A program made the position numbers and the translations under genes. From the NCBI GenBank assembly GCA_025384855.1, contig JALAHT010000001.1, positions 997,064 to 1,061,063 on the forward strand: a stretch of 64,000 bases of DNA, read 5' to 3'. Shown here piece after piece: positions 26,335 through 35,799 of the stretch. The first letter of the stretch is position 1. Every line of letters begins with the position of its first letter. The notes beneath the pieces were generated by a model. That model had not been told where the DNA came from, did no database searches, and saw only the letters and a program-made list of their open reading frames with translations. The stretch is from Luteirhabdus salina. GTDB taxonomy: Bacteria; Bacteroidota; Bacteroidia; Flavobacteriales; Flavobacteriaceae.

Positions 26335-27894
26335 ATGAAGAACCTACTGGCATGTGCCCTTACTTTAGCAATAAGTATCCCCATCTTTGCCCAAAAGACA
26401 AAGAAAAAGGACACTCTTACCAAGAAAACTATTCAGGTTGTAGATAGTATACCCGTAACACCAATAGCATCTGAATTACCCCAAACAGTTGTAGCGACAC
26501 AGTTAAAAGACACCACCATTTTTTCTTTGGAAGACATGGCGCACGCAAGAGCTATCGATAGCTTATGGCTTTCACAATTGTACGCTTCCGGCCGATTTGA
26601 AGAAATGTACGGAATGGTGCAAACCCAATCTTTTGAAGACGTCGAATATGATGAATTATCGACAGAGGTGCTAAAACAACGCTTACGAGCCTTGAATGCC
26701 CGAACACCTTTTAATGTGGAATACAATCCTTCATTGGAAAGTGTCATTAAAGGATATCTCAAAAATCGCAGAGAAACCATGGCCCGTCTTATGGCGCTAA
26801 GCGATTACTACTTCCCGATGTTTGAAGAGCAATTGGACAAACATGGCCTTCCTTTAGAAATGAAATATTTGGCCGTAGTTGAATCTGCTTTGGATCCGAG
26901 AGCCGTCTCTCGAGTCGGTGCCACCGGCCTTTGGCAATTTATGTTTAGTACAGGAAAAATATTTGGCTTGGACGTGAATTCCTATGTCGATGAACGTACC
27001 GATCCCATTATGGCTACAGAAGCCGCTTCAAAATACTTAAAAAGCCTTTATAGCAGTCTTGGCGATTGGGATTTGGCCTTAGCCGCCTACAACAGTGGTC
27101 CCGGGAATGTTTCGAAGGCTATCCGACGATCCGGTGGGAAGAAAAATTATTGGAATATTCGAAAATTTCTTCCACGTGAAACAGCAGGATATGTACCCGC
27201 CTTCTTAGCCACCATGTATATTTTTGAATATGCTGAAGAGCACGGTTTCAAGAGTCATGGTCCGAAATATCCATTTATTGCTACCGATACGATTCATGTG
27301 AAGGAAATGATTACGTTCGATCAGATTTCTGAAGTGACCAATCTAGATAAAGCGGAATTGGAATACCTGAACCCCTCATATCGATTGGGTATTATTCCAA
27401 AAATTGAAGATGAAGAATACGTGCTGCGATTGCCGATTGACGCCGTTGGTGTTTTCGTAAGTCATGAAGAAGCAATATATGAATATGCAAAGAATGAACT
27501 AGCAGAACGAGAAAAGCCTTTGCCAGAACTTTTCGAGCAACCCGACCGGATTAGATATCGTGTTAGAAGCGGCGATTATCTCGGTAAAATTGCTGAAAAA
27601 TATGGTGTCACCGTTAGTCAGATCAAGCGGTGGAACGGACTTAGAAGCAACAACTTGCGAATAGGACAACGTTTAACGATTCATCCACGGAAGCCAATCG
27701 CGCGTAACAATACGCAGGCAAAGACTGAGAAGGTCTCAGACGATGTACGATTATATACGGTAAAGCAAGGGGATTCGCTGTGGAGTATTTCACAAAAATT
27801 TCCGGGTGTTACAGTAAGTAATTTGAAAAAATGGAACGGTATTAGTGGTACATCGCTAAAACCAGGTATGAAACTTAAGATCCAAAAAGGATAA
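26335..27894 (+). CDS. mltD: membrane-associated lytic transglycosylase with two LysM domains (MltD-type)
   Basis: A periplasmic murein lytic transglycosylase of 519 aa. A signal peptide is present (MKNLLACALTLAISIPIFAQ). The SLT domain spans about residues 160-300, with the catalytic glutamate E183 in VVESALDPRAVSRVGATGLWQFM. The AAYNSGPGNVSKAI motif is near residue 250. Two LysM peptidoglycan-binding domains follow, at about 405-447 and 473-517. A near-match to the parS palindrome falls inside its sequence at 27168. The DUF4837 gene follows 14 bp later. Confidence 0.95.
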   Translation: MKNLLACALTLAISIPIFAQKTKKKDTLTKKTIQVVDSIPVTPIASELPQTVVATQLKDTTIFSLEDMAHARAIDSLWLSQLYASGRFEEMYGMVQTQSFEDVEYDELSTEVLKQRLRALNARTPFNVEYNPSLESVIKGYLKNRRETMARLMALSDYYFPMFEEQLDKHGLPLEMKYLAVVESALDPRAVSRVGATGLWQFMFSTGKIFGLDVNSYVDERTDPIMATEAASKYLKSLYSSLGDWDLALAAYNSGPGNVSKAIRRSGGKKNYWNIRKFLPRETAGYVPAFLATMYIFEYAEEHGFKSHGPKYPFIATDTIHVKEMITFDQISEVTNLDKAELEYLNPSYRLGIIPKIEDEEYVLRLPIDAVGVFVSHEEAIYEYAKNELAEREKPLPELFEQPDRIRYRVRSGDYLGKIAEKYGVTVSQIKRWNGLRSNNLRIGQRLTIHPRKPIARNNTQAKTEKVSDDVRLYTVKQGDSLWSISQKFPGVTVSNLKKWNGISGTSLKPGMKLKIQKG

Positions 27895-27908
27895 ATCAAC
27901 TCCAACCT

Positions 27909-28883
27909 ATGAAACCTCTTTATCTATTTCTCATTTCAATAGTATTCTTAACAGCCTGCGATGAAGGTAGCGGAAAGAAGACGACCTACAAACCTGAATC
28001 GGTCGGAAATATCAATCATTTACAGGTAGTGGTATCCAACGAGCTTTGGGAAGGGCCTGTGGGCGAATCGATTCGTGAATACTTTGCGGCACCCACGGAC
28101 GGGTTGCCACAAGATGAACCGCTCTTTTCCATGAATCAGATGGATCCATCAGTTTTTACTGGCTTTGCACGAAACAATAGAATTTTCCTGTTGGTTCAGA
28201 AAGGAGATAAAAATGCGGTTAAAATTGCGAAGAACGAATATGCTAGACCCCAAACAGGTGTTATTATCACGGGGGAAACAGAGGAAGATATTGTCGAGCT
28301 TATTGAAATGAAGCAAGAAAAAATGATCGAATCGCTTAAGATGTCTGAAATAAAGGAACGTCAGAAGCGTACGAAGATCTCAGCCATGAAATTAGATTCG
28401 TTACGAGACTATTTTGGAGTTCGCTTAAGTGTTCCTTCCGCATATAAAGTAGCTCATTCGGGAGAAGATTTTTATTGGCTACGGAAGCGATTAGAAAGTG
28501 GGACTACCAATGTCCTTGTCTATGAAGTACCCTTAAATACCATTGGTAAGGATAGCGCGGTAATTGGCGATATTATTAGAGTGCGAGACTCTATCGGTGG
28601 CGGTTTGCTTCCGGTTGAAGATGACGGTCGATTCATCACAGAGGCAGCGTATGCTCCGTATTTATTCACCACAACTATCGATGATAAGTTTGCTTATGAA
28701 ACCAAGGGAACATGGGAAGTAAAAGGACAATGGATGGCAGGACCTTTTGTGAACTATGCGGTTCGCGACGAGAAGAACGATCGTTATCTAATTTTGGAAG
28801 GCTTCACCTATGCTCCTTCTGTTGAAAAAAGAGATTTACAATTTGAATTGGAATCTATATTGAAGTCGGCACAGATCGATTAG
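27909..28883 (+). CDS. DUF4837 family lipoprotein
   Basis: A 324-aa lipoprotein with signal peptide and lipobox LTAC, lipidated at C17. After the lipid anchor the mature protein matches the DUF4837 family (NINHLQVVVSNELWEGPVGESIREYF...). These exported proteins occur throughout Bacteroidota. The function is not known. It follows the MltD-type gene by 14 bp, so the pair probably forms one cell-envelope operon. A perfect 15-bp hairpin terminator lies 20 bp after the stop. Confidence 0.9.
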   Translation: MKPLYLFLISIVFLTACDEGSGKKTTYKPESVGNINHLQVVVSNELWEGPVGESIREYFAAPTDGLPQDEPLFSMNQMDPSVFTGFARNNRIFLLVQKGDKNAVKIAKNEYARPQTGVIITGETEEDIVELIEMKQEKMIESLKMSEIKERQKRTKISAMKLDSLRDYFGVRLSVPSAYKVAHSGEDFYWLRKRLESGTTNVLVYEVPLNTIGKDSAVIGDIIRVRDSIGGGLLPVEDDGRFITEAAYAPYLFTTTIDDKFAYETKGTWEVKGQWMAGPFVNYAVRDEKNDRYLILEGFTYAPSVEKRDLQFELESILKSAQID

Positions 28884-28902
28884 AACGCAAATTATACGAA
28901 AC

Positions 28903-28933
28903 AAAAACGCCCGCTGTCACAGCGGGCGTTTTT
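28903..28933. terminator. perfect bidirectional terminator
   Basis: AAAAACGCCCGCTGT 28903-28917 pairs with ACAGCGGGCGTTTTT 28919-28933 around one base. The 15-bp perfect inverted repeat, flanked by A and T runs, can terminate both the DUF4837 gene (plus) and tatA (minus). Confidence 0.93.
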
Positions 28934-28957
28934 CATATTTACTACTCTAAAAAAGGA

Positions 28958-29152
28958 CTATTTATTGTCCTCAATTTTGTTGTTATCGTTTGATTCATCT
29001 TTCGATGCATCCTTAAACTCTTTGATCCCACTTCCTAACCCACGCATGAGTTCAGGAATTTTTCGGCCACCAAATAATAGCAGTACTACCAATACAATCA
29101 ATACAATCTGCCAAGGGCCAATAGCTAAGGGTAATATAAATAGCGTGTTCAT
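28958..29152 (-). CDS. tatA: twin-arginine translocase subunit TatA/TatE
   Basis: Forms the protein-conducting part of the Tat pathway, which exports folded proteins. It is a 64-aa protein with one N-terminal membrane helix (about 8-27), the conserved [21 protein letters not shown] hinge and amphipathic helix, and an acidic C-terminal tail. tatC is not in the window. It is transcribed on the minus strand, with a TACCTTTG box 20 nt upstream. Confidence 0.93.
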   Translation of the reverse strand: MNTLFILPLAIGPWQIVLIVLVVLLLFGGRKIPELMRGLGSGIKEFKDASKDESNDNNKIEDNK

Positions 29153-29171
29153 GCTGAAATAATTTATGGGG

Positions 29172-29179
29172 CAAAGGTA
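29172..29179 (-). promoter_or_regulatory. -7 promoter box of tatA
   Basis: Read on the minus strand, TACCTTTG, 19 nt before the tatA start codon. It is divergent from the M23 gene promoter. Confidence 0.45.
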
Positions 29180-29243
29180 ACAAGAATTCCTTAGATAAAA
29201 CGTTTTCGAGTTAAGTTTAGCTACAACGGGAAATGGATTCCTG

Positions 29244-29251
29244 TATATTTG
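29244..29251 (+). promoter_or_regulatory. -7 promoter box of the M23 gene
   Basis: TATATTTG matches TAnnTTTG. An in-frame TTG lies at 29249 within this box, so translation more likely starts at the ATG 29270. Confidence 0.5.
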
Positions 29252-29269
29252 TATTTCGAAGCAAAAACG

Positions 29270-30136
29270 ATGGCGGAAAAAGAAAAACGTAGTAGAAAAA
29301 TCAAGCGGAAACTATTGCACAAGTACCGCTTGGTTGTTTTAAATGAAGATACCTTCGAAGAACGATTTTCCTTTAAATTGAATCGTTTGAATGTCTTTAT
29401 TTTTACGGTAATTTCTGCAGTGCTCCTAATTGCAGGCACCACCCTGCTTATCGCCTTTACGCCACTCCGAGAATACATTCCAGGCTATTCCTCTACTCGT
29501 TTAAAGAAGCGCGCCACCGATTTAACTTTTAAAGCAGACTCGCTACAGCAGAAACTCAGCGTAAATGAACAATACCTCGCTTCGATACGAAAAGTGCTCA
29601 CAGGCGACGTTAAAACGGTCGATTTTAATAAAGATTCTATACTCGACGAGGCCAACCGCGCTATCCCACCTGTCGATTTTGAACCGTCTAGTCAAGATTC
29701 CTTGCTTCGGGAACGGGTTGCACAAGAAGAAAAGTATAATCCGTTATTAACGGAACCTCCAGCCGATTTGGTTTTGTTTCCTCCTGTAAAAGGAAATATC
29801 AGCGATGGATATGACGCTCGCCAAAAGCATTTTGCCGTTGATATCGTAACTATAAAGGATGCGCCTGTTAAAGCCACTGCCGATGGTACCGTGGTATTTG
29901 CGGGATGGACACCCGATACGGGTTATGTTCTTATATTGGAACATAGTAACAATCTATTATCTGTTTATAAGCACAATTCAAAGCTCTCAAAAGAACAGGG
30001 CGAATTGGTCAAAGCTGGAGAAGTCATTGCAACTACTGGAAATACAGGCGAATTGAGTACAGGACCTCATCTTCATTTCGAGCTTTGGCGCGACGGTTAC
30101 CCCTTAAATCCAACTAACTTTATCGATTTCGACTAA
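29270..30136 (+). CDS. M23 family metallopeptidase (LytM domain) with one membrane anchor
   Basis: A 288-aa protein with an N-terminal cytoplasmic basic stretch, one membrane helix (about 40-66), a short coiled region, and a C-terminal LytM/M23 domain (about 165-285). The zinc ligands are HFAVD (HxxxD) and the HLHFELW motif, so the site looks intact and it probably cleaves peptidoglycan cross-links or activates an amidase. The ATG at 29270 was chosen because the earlier TTG lies inside the promoter. The GH3 gene follows by 2 bp. Confidence 0.93.
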   Translation: MAEKEKRSRKIKRKLLHKYRLVVLNEDTFEERFSFKLNRLNVFIFTVISAVLLIAGTTLLIAFTPLREYIPGYSSTRLKKRATDLTFKADSLQQKLSVNEQYLASIRKVLTGDVKTVDFNKDSILDEANRAIPPVDFEPSSQDSLLRERVAQEEKYNPLLTEPPADLVLFPPVKGNISDGYDARQKHFAVDIVTIKDAPVKATADGTVVFAGWTPDTGYVLILEHSNNLLSVYKHNSKLSKEQGELVKAGEVIATTGNTGELSTGPHLHFELWRDGYPLNPTNFIDFD

Positions 30137-30138
30137 GT

Positions 30139-31632
30139 ATGAGCACGAAGTCAATAGCAGCTAAAATATTCGCCAAGGCCGTCGTTAACCGAATCAATCG
30201 TTGGGCCAGTAGTCCCGAGAAAACACAGCAGAAGGTTTTTAGAACCCTCATTGAAAAAGCGAAAAACACTGAATTCGGAAAGGATCACGACTTTTCAACT
30301 ATTAAAACCTATGCCGATTTTGCGGAAAAGGTTCCTGTTCGCGACTACGAGGAACTGAAATCCTATATCATGAAAATGGTTGAAGGGCAATCTGATATGC
30401 TCTGGCCGGGAAAACCGCTTTATTTTGCCAAGACTTCAGGAACGACAAGTGGCGCCAAGTACATACCGCTTACAAAAGATTCGATGCCGCATCATGTTCG
30501 CGCCGCTCGTAATGCTATTCTATGTTACATTAATGAAACGGGGAATGCCGATTTTGTGGATGGTAAGATGATCTTTCTTCAAGGCAGTCCCGAGATGGGC
30601 GAAAAGAACGGCATCAAAACAGGACGCTTATCAGGTATTGTAGCCCATTATGTGCCTAGTTATTTGCAACGAAACAGAATGCCGAGTTGGGAAACCAATT
30701 GTATCGAGGATTGGGAAACCAAGGTAGATGCCATCGTATCGGAAACGAAAGATGAAAATATGACGGTCATAAGCGGGATTCCATCTTGGGTACAGATGTA
30801 CTTCGAACGTTTGAAAGCGACTACTGGAAAGGCTGTTGGGGATCTTTTTCCCAATTTTGAATTGTTCATCTATGGCGGTGTTAATTTTGAACCCTATCGT
30901 GCTAAATTTGAAAGTCTTATCGGACGAAAAGTACCGAGTATAGAGCTGTTTCCTGCCAGTGAAGGGTTTTTCGCCTTTCAGGATAAGCAAGATGCCAAAG
31001 GAATGCTGCTATTATTAAATTCTGGTATTTTCTATGAGTTTATTAAAGCAGACGAGTTTTTTGATACCACACCAAAACGCCTTACGATCGGAGATGTAAA
31101 AATTGGAGTCAACTATGTAATGATTATCTCTACCGATGCTGGACTGTGGGGATACAACGTGGGCGATACGGTTCAGTTTACGTCACTTTCACCCTACAGA
31201 GTAATCGTTTCCGGTAGAATTAAGCATTTTATTTCAGCTTTTGGCGAACATGTCATTGGAAAGGAAGTAGAAGCCGCGATGCAAAAAGCCCTTGAAAAAC
31301 ACGACTTTTCCATATCAGAATTTACTGTAGCACCCCAAACGTCACCTAATGAAGGAGAATTGCCATATCATGAATGGTTGGTTGAATTTGAGCGCATGCC
31401 TGCCGATATGAAAGCTGTTTCTGAAACATTGGACAAAGAGATGCAACGGCAAAATTCCTATTACTTCGATTTAATCGATGGGAAGATATTACAGCCATTG
31501 AAAGTAACGTCCCTACCAAAAAATTCATTTCAAAAATATATGAAATCGCAAGGCAAATTAGGAGGTCAAAATAAGGTGCCGCGTCTCTCTAACGACCGTA
31601 AAATAGCAGAGGGACTCTTAAAATTTCGATAA
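30139..31632 (+). CDS. GH3 auxin-responsive-promoter family protein
   Basis: A 497-aa member of the acyl-adenylate/GH3 family. In plants GH3 enzymes attach amino acids to auxin or jasmonate through an adenylate. The bacterial homologues are uncharacterised. The ATP-binding motif KTSGTTSGAKYIPLT is near residues 97-111, GGVNFEPYRAKF is mid-protein, and LFPASEGFFAF is the conserved binding-loop region. The C-terminus has the conserved sequence SAFGEHVIGKEVEAAM. It begins 2 bp after the M23 gene, suggesting the two are transcribed together. Confidence 0.92.
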   Translation: MSTKSIAAKIFAKAVVNRINRWASSPEKTQQKVFRTLIEKAKNTEFGKDHDFSTIKTYADFAEKVPVRDYEELKSYIMKMVEGQSDMLWPGKPLYFAKTSGTTSGAKYIPLTKDSMPHHVRAARNAILCYINETGNADFVDGKMIFLQGSPEMGEKNGIKTGRLSGIVAHYVPSYLQRNRMPSWETNCIEDWETKVDAIVSETKDENMTVISGIPSWVQMYFERLKATTGKAVGDLFPNFELFIYGGVNFEPYRAKFESLIGRKVPSIELFPASEGFFAFQDKQDAKGMLLLLNSGIFYEFIKADEFFDTTPKRLTIGDVKIGVNYVMIISTDAGLWGYNVGDTVQFTSLSPYRVIVSGRIKHFISAFGEHVIGKEVEAAMQKALEKHDFSISEFTVAPQTSPNEGELPYHEWLVEFERMPADMKAVSETLDKEMQRQNSYYFDLIDGKILQPLKVTSLPKNSFQKYMKSQGKLGGQNKVPRLSNDRKIAEGLLKFR

Positions 31633-31655
31633 TATCGAACCGCTTCAAATAAATG

Positions 31656-31663
31656 TATCTTTG
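31656..31663 (+). promoter_or_regulatory. -7 promoter box of the DUF6909-like gene, near-leaderless
   Basis: TATCTTTG matches TAnnTTTG and ends only 5 nt before the ATG at 31669. Confidence 0.5.
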
Positions 31664-31668
31664 CATTC

Positions 31669-33366
31669 ATGAGTTTAGTATACCATTCCCATAAACGAAC
31701 ACGGGCACAGGAGAGCACCAATGCCATTGAGCGCATGTATATTACCATGCGACATTTATTTATCCGTGGCTTCTATAAACCGATGGGTGTTTCGGGAGAA
31801 ACCTTACGGGAAGCTTTATTAACGCTACGTCCAGAGATATATGGATCCGTATCTGAGGATAAGATTGAACTTCAAGGATTGCTATATGTAATCGATCGTT
31901 TGCCGAATGGAATTGAAGAATGTCGCTACATCAACCTTACCAGCGATGAAGGATACAAGAATTCACATTTTGAAGCCATCATTCCCTCAAAAAGACGTCG
32001 GAACTGCTACCGTATCGATGCAGAGCAGATGAATATTGAGGTCACTCGCGGCCGTTCTGAAATCTATGATATTCTTACCCACCTAACGTTTCTCTTTATC
32101 GAATCGCATAAAATCATGAAACAGGTACTTATCAATGAAAAAGGCTCTGTTATTCGCGATTGGGTAAAGTTGGAAGCAGCGGTCGCCAATATTGATAAAT
32201 TGACGCAAAAAGAGAAGGAAATCGCCTTGACTCATACGGCTAACTTCTTAGGGCGAACCTTCGAAGAGGTGAATGCTGTATATCCAAAGTTTGCAACGGA
32301 TAAGAATCCACACCGCTTCCTGAACATCATCTATCATTTAGGAAAGCTCGCGATAGCTGAAGCTGTCAATAACGATAAACGGATAATCACTTTCAGTCCG
32401 GTGCTACGGGAGCGGCTAGGACACCATATTCACGGGGAACGCTGGGCACGGAATATTAAAGGGGTAATGGCGAAGCACGGCCTCCTGCGACGACCACTTC
32501 ACATTATTAGTGCAAATATGCATAGCGTGATGAATACACTTTTTGCACAACATGCCTTGGGGAAACAACATAAGAAGAAGTCGGAAATGGAACTGTTCGA
32601 AGCCTTAAGCAACACGGGAAATGGGGCGCTGCGAAACAAAGTGCAAAAATTGGCTTTGGACAATGGAATGATCTACATAGCCGATGAAAGTGGCACGAAC
32701 ATCAATGTTCAAGTTTTTGATGGTGCAAAATTTCCTGCGGAAGTGATCAACAATCTTACTGGAAATAATGGAGTTGAAAAGAATGAAGCTCCGGTATTGT
32801 TAGTAATGGACTATGCTTTTGGCGAACAGGCTTACGAAACGATGGACGAATTGCTGAAACCCTATAAAGATGCTCACGATCAAAAACAAATGATGAATGT
32901 GCATTCGGTATCTATTATGGGAAAAGCAGGTATTTTGGAAGGGGGAAAAGGCGATGTGATGATTCCGAGTGCCCATGTTTTTGAAGGAACCGCCGATAAT
33001 TACCCATTCGAGAACGAGTTGAAGAAAGCGGATTTCGAAAAGGACGATTTAAATATCTGTGAAGGAACCATGATTACCGTATTGGGAACATCGCTTCAAA
33101 ACAGAGATTTGCTGCGGTTTTTTCACAAATCAACCTGGAATGTCATCGGATTGGAAATGGAAGGGGCGCACTACCAAAAAGCAATTCAGGCCGCCGCAGA
33201 AATTAGAGGTAGTATTAATAAAGATGTGAAGGTTCGATATGCGTATTATGCTTCCGATAATCCATTGGAAACAGGAAGCACGTTAGCATCGGGGGGATTG
33301 GGCACAAGTGGCGTAAAACCGACTTATAAAATCACTCAAAAACTGTTAAAACAGATTTTAGGATAA
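31669..33366 (+). CDS. DUF6909-like protein with nucleoside-phosphorylase-like C-terminal half
   Basis: A 565-aa soluble protein that resembles the family I recall as DUF6909. The C-terminal half carries features of the PNP/UDP phosphorylase fold used by AMP nucleosidases: VHSVSIMGKAGILEGGKGDVMIPSAHVFE and, near the end, VIGLEMEGAHYQKAIQ (the EMEGA purine-binding signature). The N-terminal half (about 1-290) is helical and has no motif that I recognise. A role in nucleoside or nucleotide-glycosidic chemistry is inferred. It precedes the rml genes by 14 bp, but its own promoter lies upstream. Confidence 0.85.
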   Translation: MSLVYHSHKRTRAQESTNAIERMYITMRHLFIRGFYKPMGVSGETLREALLTLRPEIYGSVSEDKIELQGLLYVIDRLPNGIEECRYINLTSDEGYKNSHFEAIIPSKRRRNCYRIDAEQMNIEVTRGRSEIYDILTHLTFLFIESHKIMKQVLINEKGSVIRDWVKLEAAVANIDKLTQKEKEIALTHTANFLGRTFEEVNAVYPKFATDKNPHRFLNIIYHLGKLAIAEAVNNDKRIITFSPVLRERLGHHIHGERWARNIKGVMAKHGLLRRPLHIISANMHSVMNTLFAQHALGKQHKKKSEMELFEALSNTGNGALRNKVQKLALDNGMIYIADESGTNINVQVFDGAKFPAEVINNLTGNNGVEKNEAPVLLVMDYAFGEQAYETMDELLKPYKDAHDQKQMMNVHSVSIMGKAGILEGGKGDVMIPSAHVFEGTADNYPFENELKKADFEKDDLNICEGTMITVLGTSLQNRDLLRFFHKSTWNVIGLEMEGAHYQKAIQAAAEIRGSINKDVKVRYAYYASDNPLETGSTLASGGLGTSGVKPTYKITQKLLKQILG

Positions 33367-33380
33367 TCTAAAAAAATATT

Positions 33381-34397
33381 TTGAAAAACGATAATATACT
33401 GATTACCGGAGGAGCAGGATTTATTGGGTCCAACTTTGTCATTTACTTCCTACAGAACACCGATGCCGAAATTTTTGTTCTGGATAAGCTGACGTATGCT
33501 GGAAATTTGGATAATTTGAAAGCTGTTTCCAACGAAAAAAGGTTTCATTTTATCGAGGGCGATATCTGTGATGAAGCATTGGTGAAATCGCTTTTTGAAG
33601 AGCATCAATTCAATAAAGTAGTCCACTTTGCAGCCGAGAGCCATGTCGACAATAGTATAACGGGTCCGAAAGCCTTTGTCGATACCAATATCGTTGGAAC
33701 CTTTACACTACTTCAACAAGCCTATCGTACTTGGATGGAAGGTCCACACGAAAGTAAGCAAAGCTTTAAAAACGCTCGTTTTCTGCATATTTCAACCGAT
33801 GAGGTATACGGAACGTTAGGAGACACAGGACTTTTCACCGAAAAGACTCCATACGCACCCAACAGTCCATACAGTGCTTCAAAAGCATCTTCCGACTTTT
33901 TGGTTAGAAGCTATTTTCATACCTACGGGCTCCCGGTGGTAACAACGAACTGTAGTAACAACTACGGACCTTTTCAACATAAAGAAAAACTGATTCCAAC
34001 CATTATCCGAAAAGCCTTTTCAGGAGAACCTATTCCTATTTACGGTGATGGAAAGAATGTACGCGATTGGTTGTATGTGAAGGATCATTGCCGTGGGATT
34101 CACTTGGCGTTAGATAAGGGAAGCGTCGGTGAAACCTATAATATTGGCGGTCGTAATGAACGTGAAAACCTGTATATTGCTCACACCATTTGCGAGCTTT
34201 TGGATGAATTGAAACCGAAGAAGCAATCGTATAAAGAACAGATTACGTTTGTAAAGGATCGTCCCGGACACGATTTCAGGTATGCTATCGATGCTTCTAA
34301 GATTGAACAGGAATTAGGTTGGAATGCTGAGGAAAACTTTGAAAGTGGTATTCGGAAGACGGTAACATGGTATTTGGAAAACCAAGATCGATTATGA
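33381..34397 (+). CDS. rmlB: dTDP-glucose 4,6-dehydratase
   Basis: Second enzyme of dTDP-L-rhamnose synthesis, a short-chain dehydrogenase of 338 aa. The NAD motif is [12 protein letters not shown], the catalytic segment is [11 protein letters not shown], and the YSASKASSD motif supplies the tyrosine and lysine. The start codon is TTG at 33381, chosen because it places the NAD motif at residue 8, while the nearest ATG is much too far in. It is the first gene of the polysaccharide locus and overlaps rmlA by 4 bp. Confidence 0.96.
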   Translation: MKNDNILITGGAGFIGSNFVIYFLQNTDAEIFVLDKLTYAGNLDNLKAVSNEKRFHFIEGDICDEALVKSLFEEHQFNKVVHFAAESHVDNSITGPKAFVDTNIVGTFTLLQQAYRTWMEGPHESKQSFKNARFLHISTDEVYGTLGDTGLFTEKTPYAPNSPYSASKASSDFLVRSYFHTYGLPVVTTNCSNNYGPFQHKEKLIPTIIRKAFSGEPIPIYGDGKNVRDWLYVKDHCRGIHLALDKGSVGETYNIGGRNERENLYIAHTICELLDELKPKKQSYKEQITFVKDRPGHDFRYAIDASKIEQELGWNAEENFESGIRKTVTWYLENQDRL

Positions 34398-35251
34398 AAG
34401 GAATCATTTTAGCAGGCGGATCAGGAACACGACTTCACCCCTTAACCTTGGCGGTGAGCAAGCAATTGATGCCGGTGTATGACAAACCGATGATCTATTA
34501 TCCGCTTTCAACCTTGATGCATGCTGGGATTCAGGATATCTTGATTATTTCAACCCCAGAGGATCTTCCCTTATTTGAAAAATTGCTCGGTGATGGATCG
34601 CGCTATGGTTGCTCGTTTCAGTATGCCGAACAGGCGGAACCCAATGGCTTGGCGGAAGCATTTATTATTGGAAAGGATTTTATAGGAAACGATAAAGTAG
34701 CGCTTATTTTGGGCGACAATATTTTCTATGGAAGCGGGTTAAAGGAATTGCTACAATCGAATAACGATCCCGACGGTGGTATTATTTATGCCTATCATGT
34801 TCATGACCCCGAAAGGTATGGTGTAGTGGCGTTTGATGAAGAAGGCAAAGCACTGTCTATAGAGGAAAAGCCGAAAAAACCCAAATCGAATTATGCGGTA
34901 CCAGGAATTTACTTTTACGATAATGACGTAGTCGATATCGCTGCGAATATCAAACCCAGTGCTCGAGGTGAACTCGAAATAACCGATATAAACAACGAAT
35001 ACTTAAAACGAGGGAAGTTAAACGTTAGTATTCTAGATAAAGGGACGGCTTGGCTAGACACCGGAACCTTTGCCTCCTTGATGCAAGCAGCGCAGTTTGT
35101 GGAGGTTATTGAGGAGCGTCAAGGCCTTAAGATTGGCGCCATCGAAGAAGCGGCCTATGAAATGGGCTATATCTCGAAACAACAACTACAAAAATTGGCG
35201 AAACCCTTGTTGAAAAGCGGGTATGGAACCCATTTAATGCAATTGGATTGA
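34394..35251 (+). CDS. rmlA: glucose-1-phosphate thymidylyltransferase
   Basis: First enzyme of dTDP-rhamnose synthesis: it joins glucose-1-phosphate and dTTP, 285 aa. It begins [19 protein letters not shown], the nucleotidyltransferase signature, and this ATG overlaps the rmlB stop as ATGA. A longer reading frame from 34367 would add nine residues and is less likely. [21 protein letters not shown] and the ILGDNIFYG motif are typical of RmlA. It overlaps rmlC by one base. Confidence 0.96.
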   Translation: MKGIILAGGSGTRLHPLTLAVSKQLMPVYDKPMIYYPLSTLMHAGIQDILIISTPEDLPLFEKLLGDGSRYGCSFQYAEQAEPNGLAEAFIIGKDFIGNDKVALILGDNIFYGSGLKELLQSNNDPDGGIIYAYHVHDPERYGVVAFDEEGKALSIEEKPKKPKSNYAVPGIYFYDNDVVDIAANIKPSARGELEITDINNEYLKRGKLNVSILDKGTAWLDTGTFASLMQAAQFVEVIEERQGLKIGAIEEAAYEMGYISKQQLQKLAKPLLKSGYGTHLMQLD

Positions 35252-35799
35252 TGTTAGAACGAATTGAAACTTCACTGAAAGACTGCTTCATTGTTAGACC
35301 TCGTATTTTTGAGGACGATCGCGGTATTTTTTTCGAATCTTATAACCATAATCGCTTTACGCAAGCAACTGGCTTGAACATAGATTTTGTTCAGGACAAT
35401 CAGTCGGTCTCTGGCTATGGTGTGTTGCGAGGACTGCATTTTCAAGTAGGTGAAATGGCGCAAGCTAAGTTGGTACGTGTAATAAAAGGTAAAGTATTGG
35501 ATATCGTGGTAGATGTACGAAAGGAAAGTGAAAGTTTCGGTAAGCATTTCTCCATCATACTTGACGATGAAAAGCATGAACAGCTTTTTGTACCTAGAGG
35601 ATTTGCGCATGGCTTTGTTACCTTGAGCAAGGAATCGATTTTTGCCTATAAATGCGACAACTACTACGACAAGGAATCGGAACGAGGAATTATTTATAAT
35701 GACGCAACCTTATCGCTCGATTGGCATCTTCCACATGAGACGTTACAATTATCTAAAAAAGACTTGCAATTACCTACTTTCCGGGAAGCGATACAATGA
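35251..35799 (+). CDS. rmlC: dTDP-4-dehydrorhamnose 3,5-epimerase
   Basis: Epimerises C3 and C5 of the dTDP-4-keto-6-deoxyglucose intermediate. It is a 182-aa cupin of the RmlC family. FFESYNHNRF, VQDNQSVSGYGVLRGLHFQ with the catalytic histidine, and LFVPRGFAHGFVTLS are conserved. The ATG at 35251 overlaps the rmlA stop (TGATG), and the end overlaps rmlD as ATGA. Confidence 0.96.
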   Translation: MLERIETSLKDCFIVRPRIFEDDRGIFFESYNHNRFTQATGLNIDFVQDNQSVSGYGVLRGLHFQVGEMAQAKLVRVIKGKVLDIVVDVRKESESFGKHFSIILDDEKHEQLFVPRGFAHGFVTLSKESIFAYKCDNYYDKESERGIIYNDATLSLDWHLPHETLQLSKKDLQLPTFREAIQ

